Made by a program: the position numbers and the translations under genes. Shown one piece after another: positions 46,863 through 57,053 of a stretch of 64,000 bases of DNA. Below the pieces are notes generated by a model, which saw only the letters and a program-made list of their open reading frames with translations, was not told where the DNA came from and made no database searches. How positions within the stretch are numbered: the first letter of the stretch is position 1; the number at the start of each line of letters is the position of its first letter. This DNA comes from Brachynemurus nebulosus (Eukaryota; Arthropoda; Insecta; Neuroptera; Myrmeleontidae): assembly GCA_035578155.1 (NCBI GenBank), contig JAPWDM010000016.1, positions 3,984,501 through 4,048,500 on the forward strand, given 5' to 3'.

Positions 46863-47006
46863 ACTGTTACGTAACATACAGGTACCAATTAGGTATATAA
46901 CGTAAAACTCTAATTTTATATAACTGTTATGTCACCCATAAGTCAAAAAAGTTGCGTAACTTGTTATTTCCTTGTTACATCACATTTACATTCTATGTTC
47001 ACTGGG

Positions 47007-48389
47007 AACCTACTTCCGATTTTCCAGCATTGGTGAATTCCGTTCGGATCACCATTATTTCACAGATTTGCGAGTAATATTTTTACAATGAAGCCTTTTA
47101 TATTTTTAGTAGTGATCGTGTAATATTAAATTTTCTTTAGAGTACTATTTTACTAGTTAATAAAAATGCTGGATCATTAATTCCAAAAGAATAATTTGTA
47201 CTGTAAAGTAAAAGTTATGTAAAAACTGTAGTAGTTAATTACATAGAAATATGCAAGAAATATGACTATTAGTCAATTTAAATTTTGCCTCTACCGACTC
47301 TGATTTTAAAATATTTCAACAGTTTCCAATATTACAAATTTGAGGGGACAGGTCTACTCACACTGTCAACTTCCCATTGGGTGTCGTTAAAGACTAGAGA
47401 CTACTTACTGTACATAAATAATTGTTTTTTCATTTCAGGAGGCTCCTCCCCTGGGCCCCCGATAGAGGCTTTTCTCCTTGCACCACACCAGGGACTTCGC
47501 CCTCTATACCTAAGGGTGGGTACTCTTATCAAACAAATGTTATTATCATTTGTTCTCAATTATGCGAGACAAAAATATTTTATAAAAAATTTCTTATTTC
47601 GTGTTTTTTTTTTTAAATTTTATAATAATTTACTGGTGTTTTTAACATCAATTAGGTTTTTAGGCCATTATACATATAATAAAGACATGGTAACAAATCT
47701 ATATGATCTATGTTGTGTTAATAAAGTTAATTCCGTTTTTTATTAGAAAAAACAAAACGCTAATCCGAATTTGCTGAAAACTTTGTCCGGTCTTTATTTT
47801 TTAATTACACATCGCATGAAATTAGTCCGGAGTTTATATCATCATTTGTTCTCGAGATATGCGAGACGAAAAAAAATTGACGAATGAACGAACGAACGAA
47901 CTCACGAACACACACAGAGACATCACGTTAAAAACGATGGATTCGGATTCTAGTGACCTTGAAACATGGAGATATGTCTAAATTAGCGATTCGTAAAATC
48001 AGACCCATTACAATAACTTCTAATGGGAAGTTAATTAGAGCTACCGGAATTTGTATAGAGCCCTTAATTTTGTACGAATAATATTATAATAAAATTTTAT
48101 CCAATATTTTTGTTTAAATATAAATTGTAGGGTATAAATACAGTAAATAAAAACGATTTAAAAAATTATTTTTAAAGATATTGTAAGTAAAATATTGACT
48201 GCACATGTAAGATTTTAGATTAAGATTTGAGCTTGTAGGTTTAGCGTAACGGCTTTTAGCAAAAACAGGTAAACTAGTGTTTTTGATGTAGTTTTCATAA
48301 TTCATATTAGTATTTTGATTGGTCGAATCATATCCACCCTATTTCAAAATTGACCCTCGATTTTATAGTCACGGTCCCTCCAATAGGTC
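47007..48389. other. No recognised gene; dispersed repeat fragments
   Basis: Two related TTGTTCTC...ATGCGAGAC blocks (47,551 and 47,849), a (GAAC)n run near 47,885-47,900 and a GC-rich patch at 47,440-47,510 (GGAGGCTCCTCCCCTGGGCC). A 153-codon frame at 47,285-47,746 is Phe/Leu/Tyr-rich, without motifs, and probably chance. Confidence 0.5.
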
Positions 48390-48652
48390 CGACCCTGGAT
48401 TTGAGTACATCAGTAGAAAGATCTTTAAAAATGGAGGGTTGTGTCAATTTAAATTTTTTTCTATCTGTTATAGTTTTCGATTAATTCGACAAAATTAAAT
48501 TTTTACCCCAACTTCGGGGGCGGATTTCACCCCTCAAATGGCGTTTTTGGCGGATAAAGAAAAATACGGGTCTGTTATTTTTTTGTGTTCTACACACCTA
48601 CCAAGTTTCATCAAAATCGGGAATTATCACTTCAAGACCTTTACTTGTTAGT
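48390..48652 (+). mobile_element. FB1 foldback family, copy 4 (right-end fragment)
   Basis: TTTTTACCCCAACTTCGGGG, CGGATTTCACCCCTCAAATG, GGCGGATAAAGAAAAATACG and AAGTTTCATCAAAATCG match the right flank of FB1 copy 2 (16,915-17,065), ending at TTTACTTGTTAG. It adjoins the broken 3' end of the older LINE at 48,653, so this junction probably removed that LINE's reverse transcriptase. Confidence 0.7.
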
Positions 48653-49854
48653 TTTTTATATTACACTCAATCTGATTTTGATATTTTTCCCAATTTGCAC
48701 GGTCCAATTTCCATTTTGAAATTGATGGGGAATGAGTTTCAGTAGGAATTTTAATTTCAATAGGAAAGTGATCGCTTCCATATGGTTCTTCTAGTACTTT
48801 CCAGCTCAAAAGGGAAGTTAATCTGGGATGAGAAAAGGTAAGGTCAATGTTTGAGTACGCACCAGTTGACATATTGATGTGTGTGGGTGATAAATCGTTT
48901 AGAAGAGTAAAGCGGCCCCTACACACTCAATAATATTGTGCAATCAACTTGTGCAATTTATTGAACTTCCCTCCAGACAGTTCAATAATTTGTAAAAGAA
49001 ATTTGTACAATAAACTGAATGTATGAATTCTACAATAATTCAATTGTGGTTTAATTCTAAATATTAAGTGATAAAGATGTTGCGAAGCAGTAAATAATTA
49101 CTCTTTCAAATTAATAAGTCAAACTGATTCAATGAATAGCCATCAAATATGGCATTACAAAACAATTAATATATTGAAACTTAAATAAATAAAGTCATAT
49201 TGCGCAATAATATTTGCAAAGCCTACAGACGTTACAATATTCATTCATTGCACAATATATTTCAAACTGTTTTTGATCAGCACAATATATTGTACAACCC
49301 TTCAATATAACCTACAGACGATCAATAATATTGTGCCACCTCAGATTTTGTGCAATATTATTGAGCGTGTAGGAGCCGCTTAACGTCGTTCCTGTCTAAT
49401 AGTTTAACTACTTTGTTTCCTCTGTTGTCTGTACGTTGGGATCCCCAAAGTGTATGATGTGCATTAAAGTCACCAAGAAATAGAAATGGCGATAGTAATT
49501 GATTAATTAAATCTTCAAGTTTGTTTAGTTCAATGTCGGTACTGTTTGGAAGGTATACGTTAGCTATTGTGTATTTTTGCTGAAGGTGAATTGTAATGGC
49601 TATGGCTTCGATTTTAGTTTGCAGTGCTACTTGAGTGTAATGATATGTATAAGTGTACATACTCCTCCACTGGCACGATTAGCTTGAAATATGTCTCTTC
49701 TTACTACTGAATACCCTCTAACTGAAAATGATAAACCTGGCTTTAAATTGGTTTCTTGTATGCGTATGACTATTGGCTGTACTTGTTTTATTAGTAGTTG
49801 AAGTTCGTGGTAATGGGTATTTAACCCATTACAATTCCACTGCAGGATTGCCAT
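48653..49854 (-). pseudogene. Older LINE, ORF2 endonuclease (truncated, split by MITE)
   Basis: Starts at the ATG at 49,854 ('MAILQWNCNGLN'), overlapping the end of ORF1 by 26 bases. It encodes an APE-type endonuclease of the jockey/I superclade: 'WNCNG', 'RIQETNLKPG' (catalytic Glu), 'FLGDFNAHHTLWG', 'GAYSNIDLTF' and 'GSDHFPIEI' (catalytic His). A frameshift near 49,650 breaks the frame. The MITE at 48,911-49,380 sits between 'LLDRNDV' and 'LLNDLSPTH'; removing it with one TTA (minus-strand reading) restores continuity. The frame stops at 48,648 and the reverse transcriptase is missing. Without the RT I cannot place the clade precisely. Confidence 0.85.
48911..49380. mobile_element. 470-bp MITE with TAA duplication (PIF/Harbinger-like)
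   Basis: TIRs of about 33 bp: AGCGGCCCCTACACACTCAA then TAATATTGTGCAA, mirrored by TTGTGCAATATTA then TTGAGCGTGTAGGAGCCGCT. TAA flanks both sides (48,908-48,910 and 49,381-49,383). The duplication is proven by the host: the older LINE endonuclease codons join exactly when the MITE and one copy are removed. ATATTGTGCAATA-like motifs recur internally. No coding. A 3-bp TAA duplication is typical of PIF/Harbinger. Confidence 0.92.
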
Positions 49855-50210
49855 CTTGATCTGAACTGTCTTCTTCTTGTGAACTGGTTGAAGATTGTGA
49901 TGGTGTGATATTTGTTACGTTCTCAAGTCTTTTTCTAATCATATTTGAAATACGTGTAAAGCGGGTTTTCATATATTTTCCTACCAACGGGTGTAGGTCT
50001 GTCAACATGGCCAAAAGATCATCGACATTCGTAACGTATTTTCTTGCTGTTTCAAGTTGATTTGGAGATTCCTTGACTTCTTGAAGAAAATTTTTAAAGT
50101 CTTCGTAATATAAGGGATAATTTAAATCCCTATTTTCTATCGTTTGTTTAATTGGCGCTAATAGTTCTTCATAACTCAATATTGGTTTTTCTAATTTTCG
50201 TTTTTTACTT

Positions 50211-50252
<42 letters not shown>

Positions 50253-50625
50253 GCCGTATGTTGTTTTTCAGTGTTTGAACAAATGTTTGCTGATTGAGTA
50301 ATATTAGAAGTGAATGCTTCTTCATAATCTTCTGTAATATTTTGTTTTTCGTTTGTTGTTTCAGGTGTATTAGTAACTGTATAGTGACAATGATCGGTAA
50401 CATCTGATATAGGTGTTGATTCGTATACGTTTCCATTTGGGTTAGTGATTATAGGTAAATCTTCTATGGATATTGAGGATGTGGCTGGACGTTTTTTGGC
50501 ATTTAGGATTAATGTTATATTTACTTCTGTTTCAGTTTGAGTGCAATTTGAGATTAAATGGCCAAATTGATTACATTTAAAACATTTCATATTGTCATAA
50601 GATAAATATATCTTATAGTTATCAC
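49829..50625 (-). pseudogene. Older LINE, ORF1 (gag) C-terminal segment
   Basis: Continues the ORF1 read from 59,942 and 52,567. It starts at 'YKIYLSYDN', then a CCHC knuckle 'CFKCNQFGHLISNC' (C-x2-C-x4-H-x4-C), an acidic/Thr-rich linker, an expanded T33 tract (A33 on the coding strand, 50,212-50,244) that shifts the frame, and then 'SYEELLAPIKQ' through to 'DGNPAVEL' at 49,829. ORF1 proteins of this type bind the element RNA. The end overlaps the ORF2 start by 26 bases in another frame, as is common in LINEs. Confidence 0.82.
50212..50244 (-). repeat. A33/T33 homopolymer inside ORF1
   Basis: A 33-base run interrupts the coding frame of the older ORF1. Flanking codons on either side belong to the same protein, so it probably grew by slippage from a Lys-rich AAA stretch. 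Confidence 0.8.
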
Positions 50626-51439
50626 TAGAGAGCGGAATTTGCATATTTTGCATATCGATAAGTTCTGGTTATATATCAATAAAACTTCGGATGTATCCGA
50701 ATCTCCACTTTTCGAATTGATTAAGACTATTTAAAATTTGCATATTTTGCATATTTGACAAAATTCTGCATATTTTCAAGTTTTTTGCATAAATATGCAT
50801 ATTTTCACCAATTTTAGCTTTTTAGAAATTACAGGTTTACAAATTTTATTAGATGTAATTTCAAGAACTTCAAAAGTACATTGTTGCATTTTTGAAAATA
50901 TTAAAACATGCATATAATGGACTAACAAGATATTTGAAACTAAACAATGAATACAATACAAAAATACTATAGGCAAAACATAATACAAAGGAAGGATAAC
51001 TGGAAATTAAGCAATAATTCTTAGAAATACGTAGTTTTAAAAAGATATGTTCATAAAAGAGATACAAATTTCCTTAACAAAACATAGAATTATGCTTTTC
51101 TATTTTACACTGAAATCAGCAGAATAATTCTTGAAAAGTAAATATTTAATACTCCTAAAGTTTTGGCGAGCAAGAAAGAAATATAGGAATTTTATATTCA
51201 AAAATTTAATCAAACTCATTTAACACTTTACAATATGGCCAATCACTTGATATCGCGTGACAAATATAAGGACCTATTGTACTTATTTAACATAAAATAT
51301 TTGGCCATCTCACAAAGTCTATTATATTTTTAGCTTGGCAATGAACATGTTAATACCAAAAACATTTAAAAATAAAAAAAAATTTGGAAACAGATGCGTT
51401 AATGTTGTCTTTGTTCTAGAAGAAAATTTTTTTAAAAAA

Positions 51440-51701
51440 CGTTTTGTAACGGAGCTTGCACCGTTACGAACTAAAGAACTATTTATGATTCAAAATAATT
51501 AATACGCGTTAGACTACGGGTTTCTAAGTTAGTGACTCTTTGTTTTCTATTCCATAATAGGCGAATGTGAATGTACCACAGAAGTTAAGAATTTATGCCG
51601 TTAAAAACCAGAAAAAAGCCATGAAAATATATTTAACGCGTTAATTTTGTTGAAGCAAAACCCTCTGCTTCGTAATGGTGCAAGCTCGGTTACAAAACGA
51701 T
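51440..51701. mobile_element. Nested 260-bp inverted-repeat element
   Basis: CGTTTTGTAACGGAGCTTGC then ACCGTTACGAA at the left mirrors TTCGTAATGGT then GCAAGCTCGGTTACAAAACG at the right, with about two mismatches in 31 bp. The interior includes ACGCGTTA motifs. The duplication is unclear. Inside the hAT element. Confidence 0.75.
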
Positions 51702-52050
51702 TTGTAGCAGGTTTTTCTCACAAACACAAGCACTAATTCAGCATTCATTTTTAAATTAGCCAGTAAAGAACGGAGTAGGTTATTCATTCTTGCTTTTTAT
51801 ATGTATTTTTTACCGTCTATTTTGTTAATGGATTATTTTTTAATCTATATTTAAATGAAGAATGTACAAAGTTTTCAATATCTTTATCTTCTGGCTAACT
51901 TGAAATACTGTTTGTGCCGGCAAAAAATTTATTCCAAATCTCAAAAATTAAGGTGTTATTAATTTAACTTTGGACAAAATCTATCCCAAAACTTCAATTT
52001 GATACAAGAAATGACACTGCTTTCTGTACAGTTTGTAGAAAACTTGCAAG

Positions 52051-52226
52051 CAGGACTGGGTTATCCAACAGGTCTATCTAGGTCTTCGTTTTCTTTTTTT
52101 TTTTGTATGTCAGTTATTTCTTTTTAGGAAAAATTCGAAAAAAAGTAGGAAAATTTACAATTTTTTCTTTTTAAGCAAAACGCAGGGGCTGTATTTTTCA
52201 CGGTGCCTAAGGTTAATCTGGCCCTG
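52051..52226. mobile_element. Nested 176-bp hAT-type MITE
   Basis: CAGGACTGGGTTATCC at the left and GGTTAATCTGGCCCTG at the right are imperfect TIRs with the CAG start of hAT elements. The flanks CTTGCAAG (52,043-52,050) and CTTGTAAG (52,227-52,234) form an 8-bp duplication with one mismatch. Inside the larger hAT element, so younger than it. Confidence 0.7.
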
Positions 52227-52456
52227 CTTGTAAGTACTTTATGCTCTTATTTTTGTTTTAGATTTTAGAAAAAATTATATTTTTGTTATTTTACATCAAA
52301 ATTATTACTTACATCAAAATTATTAAACCCTATTTTTACATTTATTACTGCATATTTGTGCATATTTTGAAAAAATTGGTGCATATTTTACCATAAAATC
52401 GTGCATATTATATTGCATATTTTTCAATATTTTTGTGCATATAATTCCGCTCTCTA

Positions 52457-52567
52457 GTTATCACCATCAAAATTGACTAGTAGTGATTCCGGTATTTCCA
52501 TATTTTCATTTGGTACAATAGACACGGAACGTCTGAAACTAAGTAAATGTGCGTATTCTGGGTTGTT
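52457..52567 (-). pseudogene. Older LINE, ORF1 middle segment
   Basis: Between the I-like LINE and the hAT element, 35 codons read 'NNPEYAHLLSFRRSVSIV' and 'IPESLLVNFDGDN'. They connect the N-terminal segment (59,410 upward) with the zinc-knuckle segment (50,625 downward). Both junctions are exact target duplications. Confidence 0.88.
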
Positions 52568-52574
52568 TTTTTTT

Positions 52575-53381
52575 TTTTTGTTAAAATTGGGATACTGCTG
52601 CCGGTGGATGGCGCGGTCAGCAGCACCCGGCGGCATCGCCAACAGAGGGCATGCGCCGCCATAAACGGTAAAGATAAAAAACATACACAAAACAGACAGG
52701 AACACATAAATGTGATAGACAAGGGACAAAACATACACATAATAAAATCCATCGATGGGCCCTGCCATCCCAGGGCTTAAAAAGAGCGGACAGTCCTTGG
52801 TGACGGTACGATAAGTACTAGACAGAGCGTCCGGTCACCAAGGCCTGGAAGCCATCGCTGGAACTCCCTCCGAGGTGTAAAGGTCCCCGGAGTGGAGAGA
52901 ACCGACTAGAAAACACACAGTGTCACAGACCAATATCACAAAGCAATATCACAGAAAAACTTATTACGTCACTGGGGAGCCACAGGCCCACCAGTGACCC
53001 AATAAGGAGTTAAAACAATACCGCTGTAGAGCCATAACAATAGGCCTACAGCGGCATAACAAAATATCACAGAAAGAAGAAACTAATGATGTACCACCTC
53101 GGGTGTAAAGAGCCCTCGGTGGTACATCGTTAAAAAACTATAACAAAAACAAAGTAACACGTATAAATAACAAAGTACCACTAAGGGTGTAAAGGCCCTT
53201 AGTGGCATAAAAACAAAACTAAAAGTACCCTGCCAGACCAGCTGGAACAGGGTATTGTTAATAAATTAAGACAAAAACAAAAATTTTGAAAACACATAAA
53301 TTAAAAAACGCTGAAAATGAAATTCACTGTCGGGGGAGATAAATAGAGACGACTTGAATAAAATTAAGAGATGTAAAGCCC
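52575..53381 (-). promoter_or_regulatory. Structured 3'UTR of the I-like LINE
   Basis: Seven stem-loops follow each other about every 60-90 bases: 52,868-52,892; 52,970-52,996; 53,021-53,054 (CCGCTGTAG/CTACAGCGG); 53,088-53,128 (GATGTACCACC/GGTGGTACATC); 53,178-53,205 (CCACTAAGGG/CCCTTAGTGG); 53,228-53,252; about 53,325-53,388. Four of the loops share TGTAAAG (CTTTACA in the transcript). The last 300 bp before the poly(A) are kept in the truncated copy at 37.5 kb. 3'UTR structure often guides the element's own reverse transcriptase; that role here is inferred. Confidence 0.7.
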
Positions 53382-56300
53382 CTACAGTCTCTGAAGAAGG
53401 TTCGAATTTCTGAGAAATTCAATCATCCTTCTTTCAGAGACAGCATCATAACTTAATGCGTCGGCTACATTATTCGGGAGCTGCAACCTCTGGCGCAATG
53501 GCTCAAAGGTTACACATTCCTCAACTATATGCCTCACGATCAGCGCCGTCCCGCAGGCGGCGCACCTTGGCTGATCCTCACCGGCGAGAAGATGACGATG
53601 TGTTAACGCCGTGTGGCCCAAGCGTAAACGCGTCAGGGCCACACTCTCTCGTCGGCTCAGATTTACAGGTGCCGGAGTTCTTCGGACCTCAGGTTTCACC
53701 TGTTTGAGCTTCGCCGTGAGGTTGTTCCACTCACGTTGCCATTTCTGATCGATCGCCGATCTAATGCACACTCTCAGATCCTCTGGGCGAATGGCAATGT
53801 CCTGTGGCTCACCGACTTCGGCTGCATGACGTGCTGCCCGGTCGGCGAGTTCATTGCCAGGTATCCCCACATGTCCGGGAATCCAGAAGAAGGTGACAGA
53901 CTTCTGGCGGAGCATGTAGAGACACGTTCGGATATTCTGCACCAGTGGATCGATGGTATGAGAGTGGCAGATCGCTTGGAACGCGCTCAACGAGTCGGAA
54001 CAAATGAGGAATGCGCTGTCTTCGGATGTTTGACAGAATCGCAGGGCTTACAAAATCGCCTGGGGAGGAAGTGTCCAAGCGTGAGGGTCGTCACGAATGA
54101 CGATGGCACTTCCCACACCCGTAGCTGTTTTGGAAACATCTGTGTATATACAGAGAGAGTCAAGTTCGCTAATGATCTGGTAGAAGCGGGATCGGTATTC
54201 GAATGAACTGGTCTCCTCCTTGTTGAGACCAGTCAGGTCGAAACGACACCTTACGTTAGGGATCAGCCAAGGGGGTACTTCCATAGGACGTTTGGGAAGT
54301 ACCCTGGCGAACTGTAAGTTGAGACTCTCTAATAACTCCTTCGTTCGAACGGCCACTGGTCGACTTATGGTGGGGCGTCGACCATAGAGCCCCTGTAAAC
54401 AGTATCTGAATAGAGTCGGGTGATTAATATGCGTAGGTGTTGCATATACCCCCGCTGCATAATTGAGCAAGAGACGCTCACGTCTCAGTCGCAGCGGAGG
54501 CAGACCCGACTCTACGTAGAGGCTCATAGAAGGACTCGTTCGAAATGCTCCCGTAGCCAGTCGTATGCCTGCATGGTGAACAGGATCTAGGAGTAGGAGC
54601 GCAGACGCCCGGGCGGAGGAGTAAGCAATGCTGCCGTAATCAATCCTAGTCAGAACTAGCGATTGATACAGGCGAAGCAACGACTCCCGACCCGCACCCC
54701 ACGATGCACCAGCCAAGCACTTAAGCATGTTGATTGTCCTGCGACAACTCGCAGCTAAGGCTTGGAGGTGTGGGCGCCACGTAAGTTGTTTGTCAAAAAT
54801 AAGTCCTAGAAACCTGACGCTATCAACGCACTGAAGGTTGGATCCTTTTAAAGTGAGGACAGGATCCGGATGTGCGTTGCGCTTTCTGCAGAAGTGTACC
54901 ACCGATGTCTTTTGGGGTGAAAATCGAAAACCAAGAGCTTCTGCAGAAGTCACCACTTCGTTGATGCCTTGTTGCAGCCGTTGTTGGATATCCTCAATGG
55001 AATTGGCTGCATAGAAAATTGTGAGGTCATCAACGTACAAGCAACGACGAATTGGGGCTGAAGCTGCAATTTGACTGACTGCGATGGAAAACAAGGTGAC
55101 ACTAATGGTGGAGCCTTGAGGAACACCATTCTCCTGGGAGTGGGCCTCAGACTCAGTGTCACCTACCCGGACACGAAGAGAACGGTCAGTCAGAAAACTT
55201 TTTACGAACTGAGGGAGGTTACCTCTTAAACCCCAGTCGTGCAGCTTCTAGAGAATGCCATACCTCCAGGTCATATCATAAGCTTTCTCCAAATCGAAAA
55301 ACACAGCCACAAGGTGTTTTCGTTGGAGAAAAGCGTCTTGAATGGCATTCTCGAGGTGAACAAGATGGTCCGTAGTCGAATGGTATCGGCGGAACCCACA
55401 TTGATATTTAGGAATGAGATTGTGGGATTCCAGCCACCAGACGAGACGGTTGTTCACCATTTTTTCCAATACCTTGCTGAAACAGCAAGTTAAGGATATT
55501 GGACGGTAGCTAGATAGTTGCGATGAATCTTTACCGTCTTTTAGCAACGGAATGATGGTAGCTTCCCGCCACTGCGGAGGGTAAACGCCTTGCCTAAAAA
55601 TTTCGTTGTACAGATCCAGTAACCTACACTTACCAGGATAAGGCAGGTTCCGGATCATGGCGTAGGGGATCTCATCAGGTCCAGGGGATGTGTCTCCAGA
55701 TCCCCGAAGCGCCTCCAGTAATTCTTGCATAGAAAACGGTTGGTTATACTGGAGGGATTCATCCGAGAAAAAATCAAGATCGTTTTGTTCGTGTTCGATC
55801 TTGATCCGCAGGAAGTCCGGGTCATAATTCTGGGAGCCACTGACGCGCTCAAAGTGCTCAGCTAAGCAATTAGCTATTTCTGCGCGTTCAGTGATGTTCC
55901 GACCGTCGACGACGAGAAGGGAGGGCATTGGTGAACGGGAGGATTTCCCAGTAATGGCCCTCACTCTTCTCCATACCTCTGAAGTTGTTGTTGAGGTATT
56001 AATGGCCGAAACATATTGCTCCCACGATAGCCTTTTTTGCTATCATAGTTCCTTTACAACGTGCTTGAGCACGTTTGTAGGCTATCACATTTTCCTGCGT
56101 GGGGCGACGTCTGAGTTCGTTGTACGCCCGCTTTTTCTCTGCAACTGCTACACTCACGACTTCATTCCACCATGGTAAGCGACGTTTAAGTGGAATGTTG
56201 GACGACATTGGTATACTCTTATGTGCTGCCTCAATGACACTGGAGGACATTTGCTCCATATCATCTTCTACGTCTCCAGTCAGCTCGGGTGTATGGAATG

Positions 56301-57015
56301 AATTAGCGTACATTTCCCAATCAACTTGACGGAGACGCCATCTCGGCGAAGACGATTGTGGAGTCATCGGCGTGGTACTGTTCAATATAATGGGAATATG
56401 GTCACTACCGTATGAATCAGACGCCAGCGTCCACTCATAACGGTGTGCCATGACCGGTGAGCCAAGTGATAAGTCGATAGCCGACAGCTCACCGGTTCTT
56501 ACATTGATGAAAGTACCTTGACCGGTATTCAACAAGACCGTTTCAGACTCGTCTAGAAACCGTTCTATGAGTGTTCCACGGGCGTCTCTTGTGCTACAGC
56601 CCCACATAGGGCTGTGAGCATTAAAATCTCCTAGTAACAAAAATGGACGGTGTAACTGTAAGGTAAGCTCGGTCAGGGTTTCGACATTCTAGTCGAAATC
56701 TGGTAAGTAGACCGAGCATACTGTGAATTGTGGCGGTTTTAGAAATTGTACTGCAACTGCTTGTAGGGGGGTGTTTAACTGGTGGTCCCGGAATGGGACG
56801 CCATCTTTAGTTAGGATGGCAACACCCCCCCTCGCCCGGATGTCTGGCTGTACATTGTGCCGGCGGACATGATAATTTTTTATTGATAATTTTTCCGCCG
56901 GCCTTAGGTGGGTCTCTTGAAGGCACACGCACATAGGCGTGTGCTCAGCCAGAAGCATCTGCAATTCACAGTAATGATGTTTTACACCATTACAGTTCCA
57001 TTGTATGATCGCCAT
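53382..57015 (-). pseudogene. I-like LINE ORF2: endonuclease, reverse transcriptase, RNase H
   Basis: The ATG at 57,015 opens 'MAIIQWNCNGVKHHY'. Endonuclease motifs: 'CLQETHLRP', 'LLGDFNAHSPMWG', 'LSAIDLSLG' and 'GSDHIPIIL'. RT motifs: 'IPLLKDGKD', 'SYRPISLTCCFSKVLEKM', 'FFDLEKAYDMTW', 'NGVPQGSTIS' and the catalytic YVDD (55,026-55,037). RNase H: 'IYTDVSKTATGVGS', 'CSDSLSAFQAI' and 'IPGNELADRAA'; the usual catalytic Glu segment is lost in a short gap at the stop near 54,048. C-terminal knuckle 'CAACGTALIVRHIVEEC'. In-frame stops at 56,689-56,691, 55,248-55,250 and 54,048-54,050, and a one-base frameshift in the A6 run at 56,033-56,038. Apart from these the frame is continuous for about 1,210 codons. 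An intact protein would copy and insert the element by target-primed reverse transcription. Confidence 0.93.
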
Positions 57016-57053
57016 TTTTGCTACTACTTAGGGTTGCTCCCTAGGAAGTGTGG

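Larger units (their letters stand above)
45844..47006. mobile_element. 1.16-kb TIR element carrying a tRNA-like segment and minisatellite
   Basis: Ends CCCAGTGAACAT and ATGTTCACTGGG are inverted, with further inner similarity (TGTAAAT/ATTTACA). The interior is rich in TGTGACGTAAC-type motifs, holds a tRNA-like segment (46,178-46,265) and a roughly 60-bp minisatellite (46,555-46,862). No protein was found. The flanks do not show an unambiguous duplication (AA on both sides only), so the class is unknown. Confidence 0.65.
50626..52456. mobile_element. hAT element (1,831 bp) with 8-bp duplication
   Basis: The 14-bp TIR TAGAGAGCGGAATT and its complement AATTCCGCTCTCTA lie between two copies of GTTATCAC (50,618-50,625; 52,457-52,464), the 8-bp duplication of hAT elements. 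TGCATATTTT is repeated many times next to both ends (50,640-50,815; 52,345-52,440), as expected for transposase-binding subterminal repeats. No transposase was recognised; interior frames are short. It split the older LINE ORF1: removing it and one duplication joins 'VNFDGDN' to 'YKIYLSYDN'. It carries two nested elements. Confidence 0.93.

Noticed and set aside
47285..47746. 153-codon plus-strand frame
   Set aside because: Low-complexity Phe/Leu/Tyr-rich translation of AT-rich DNA with no motif; crosses repeat-like blocks.
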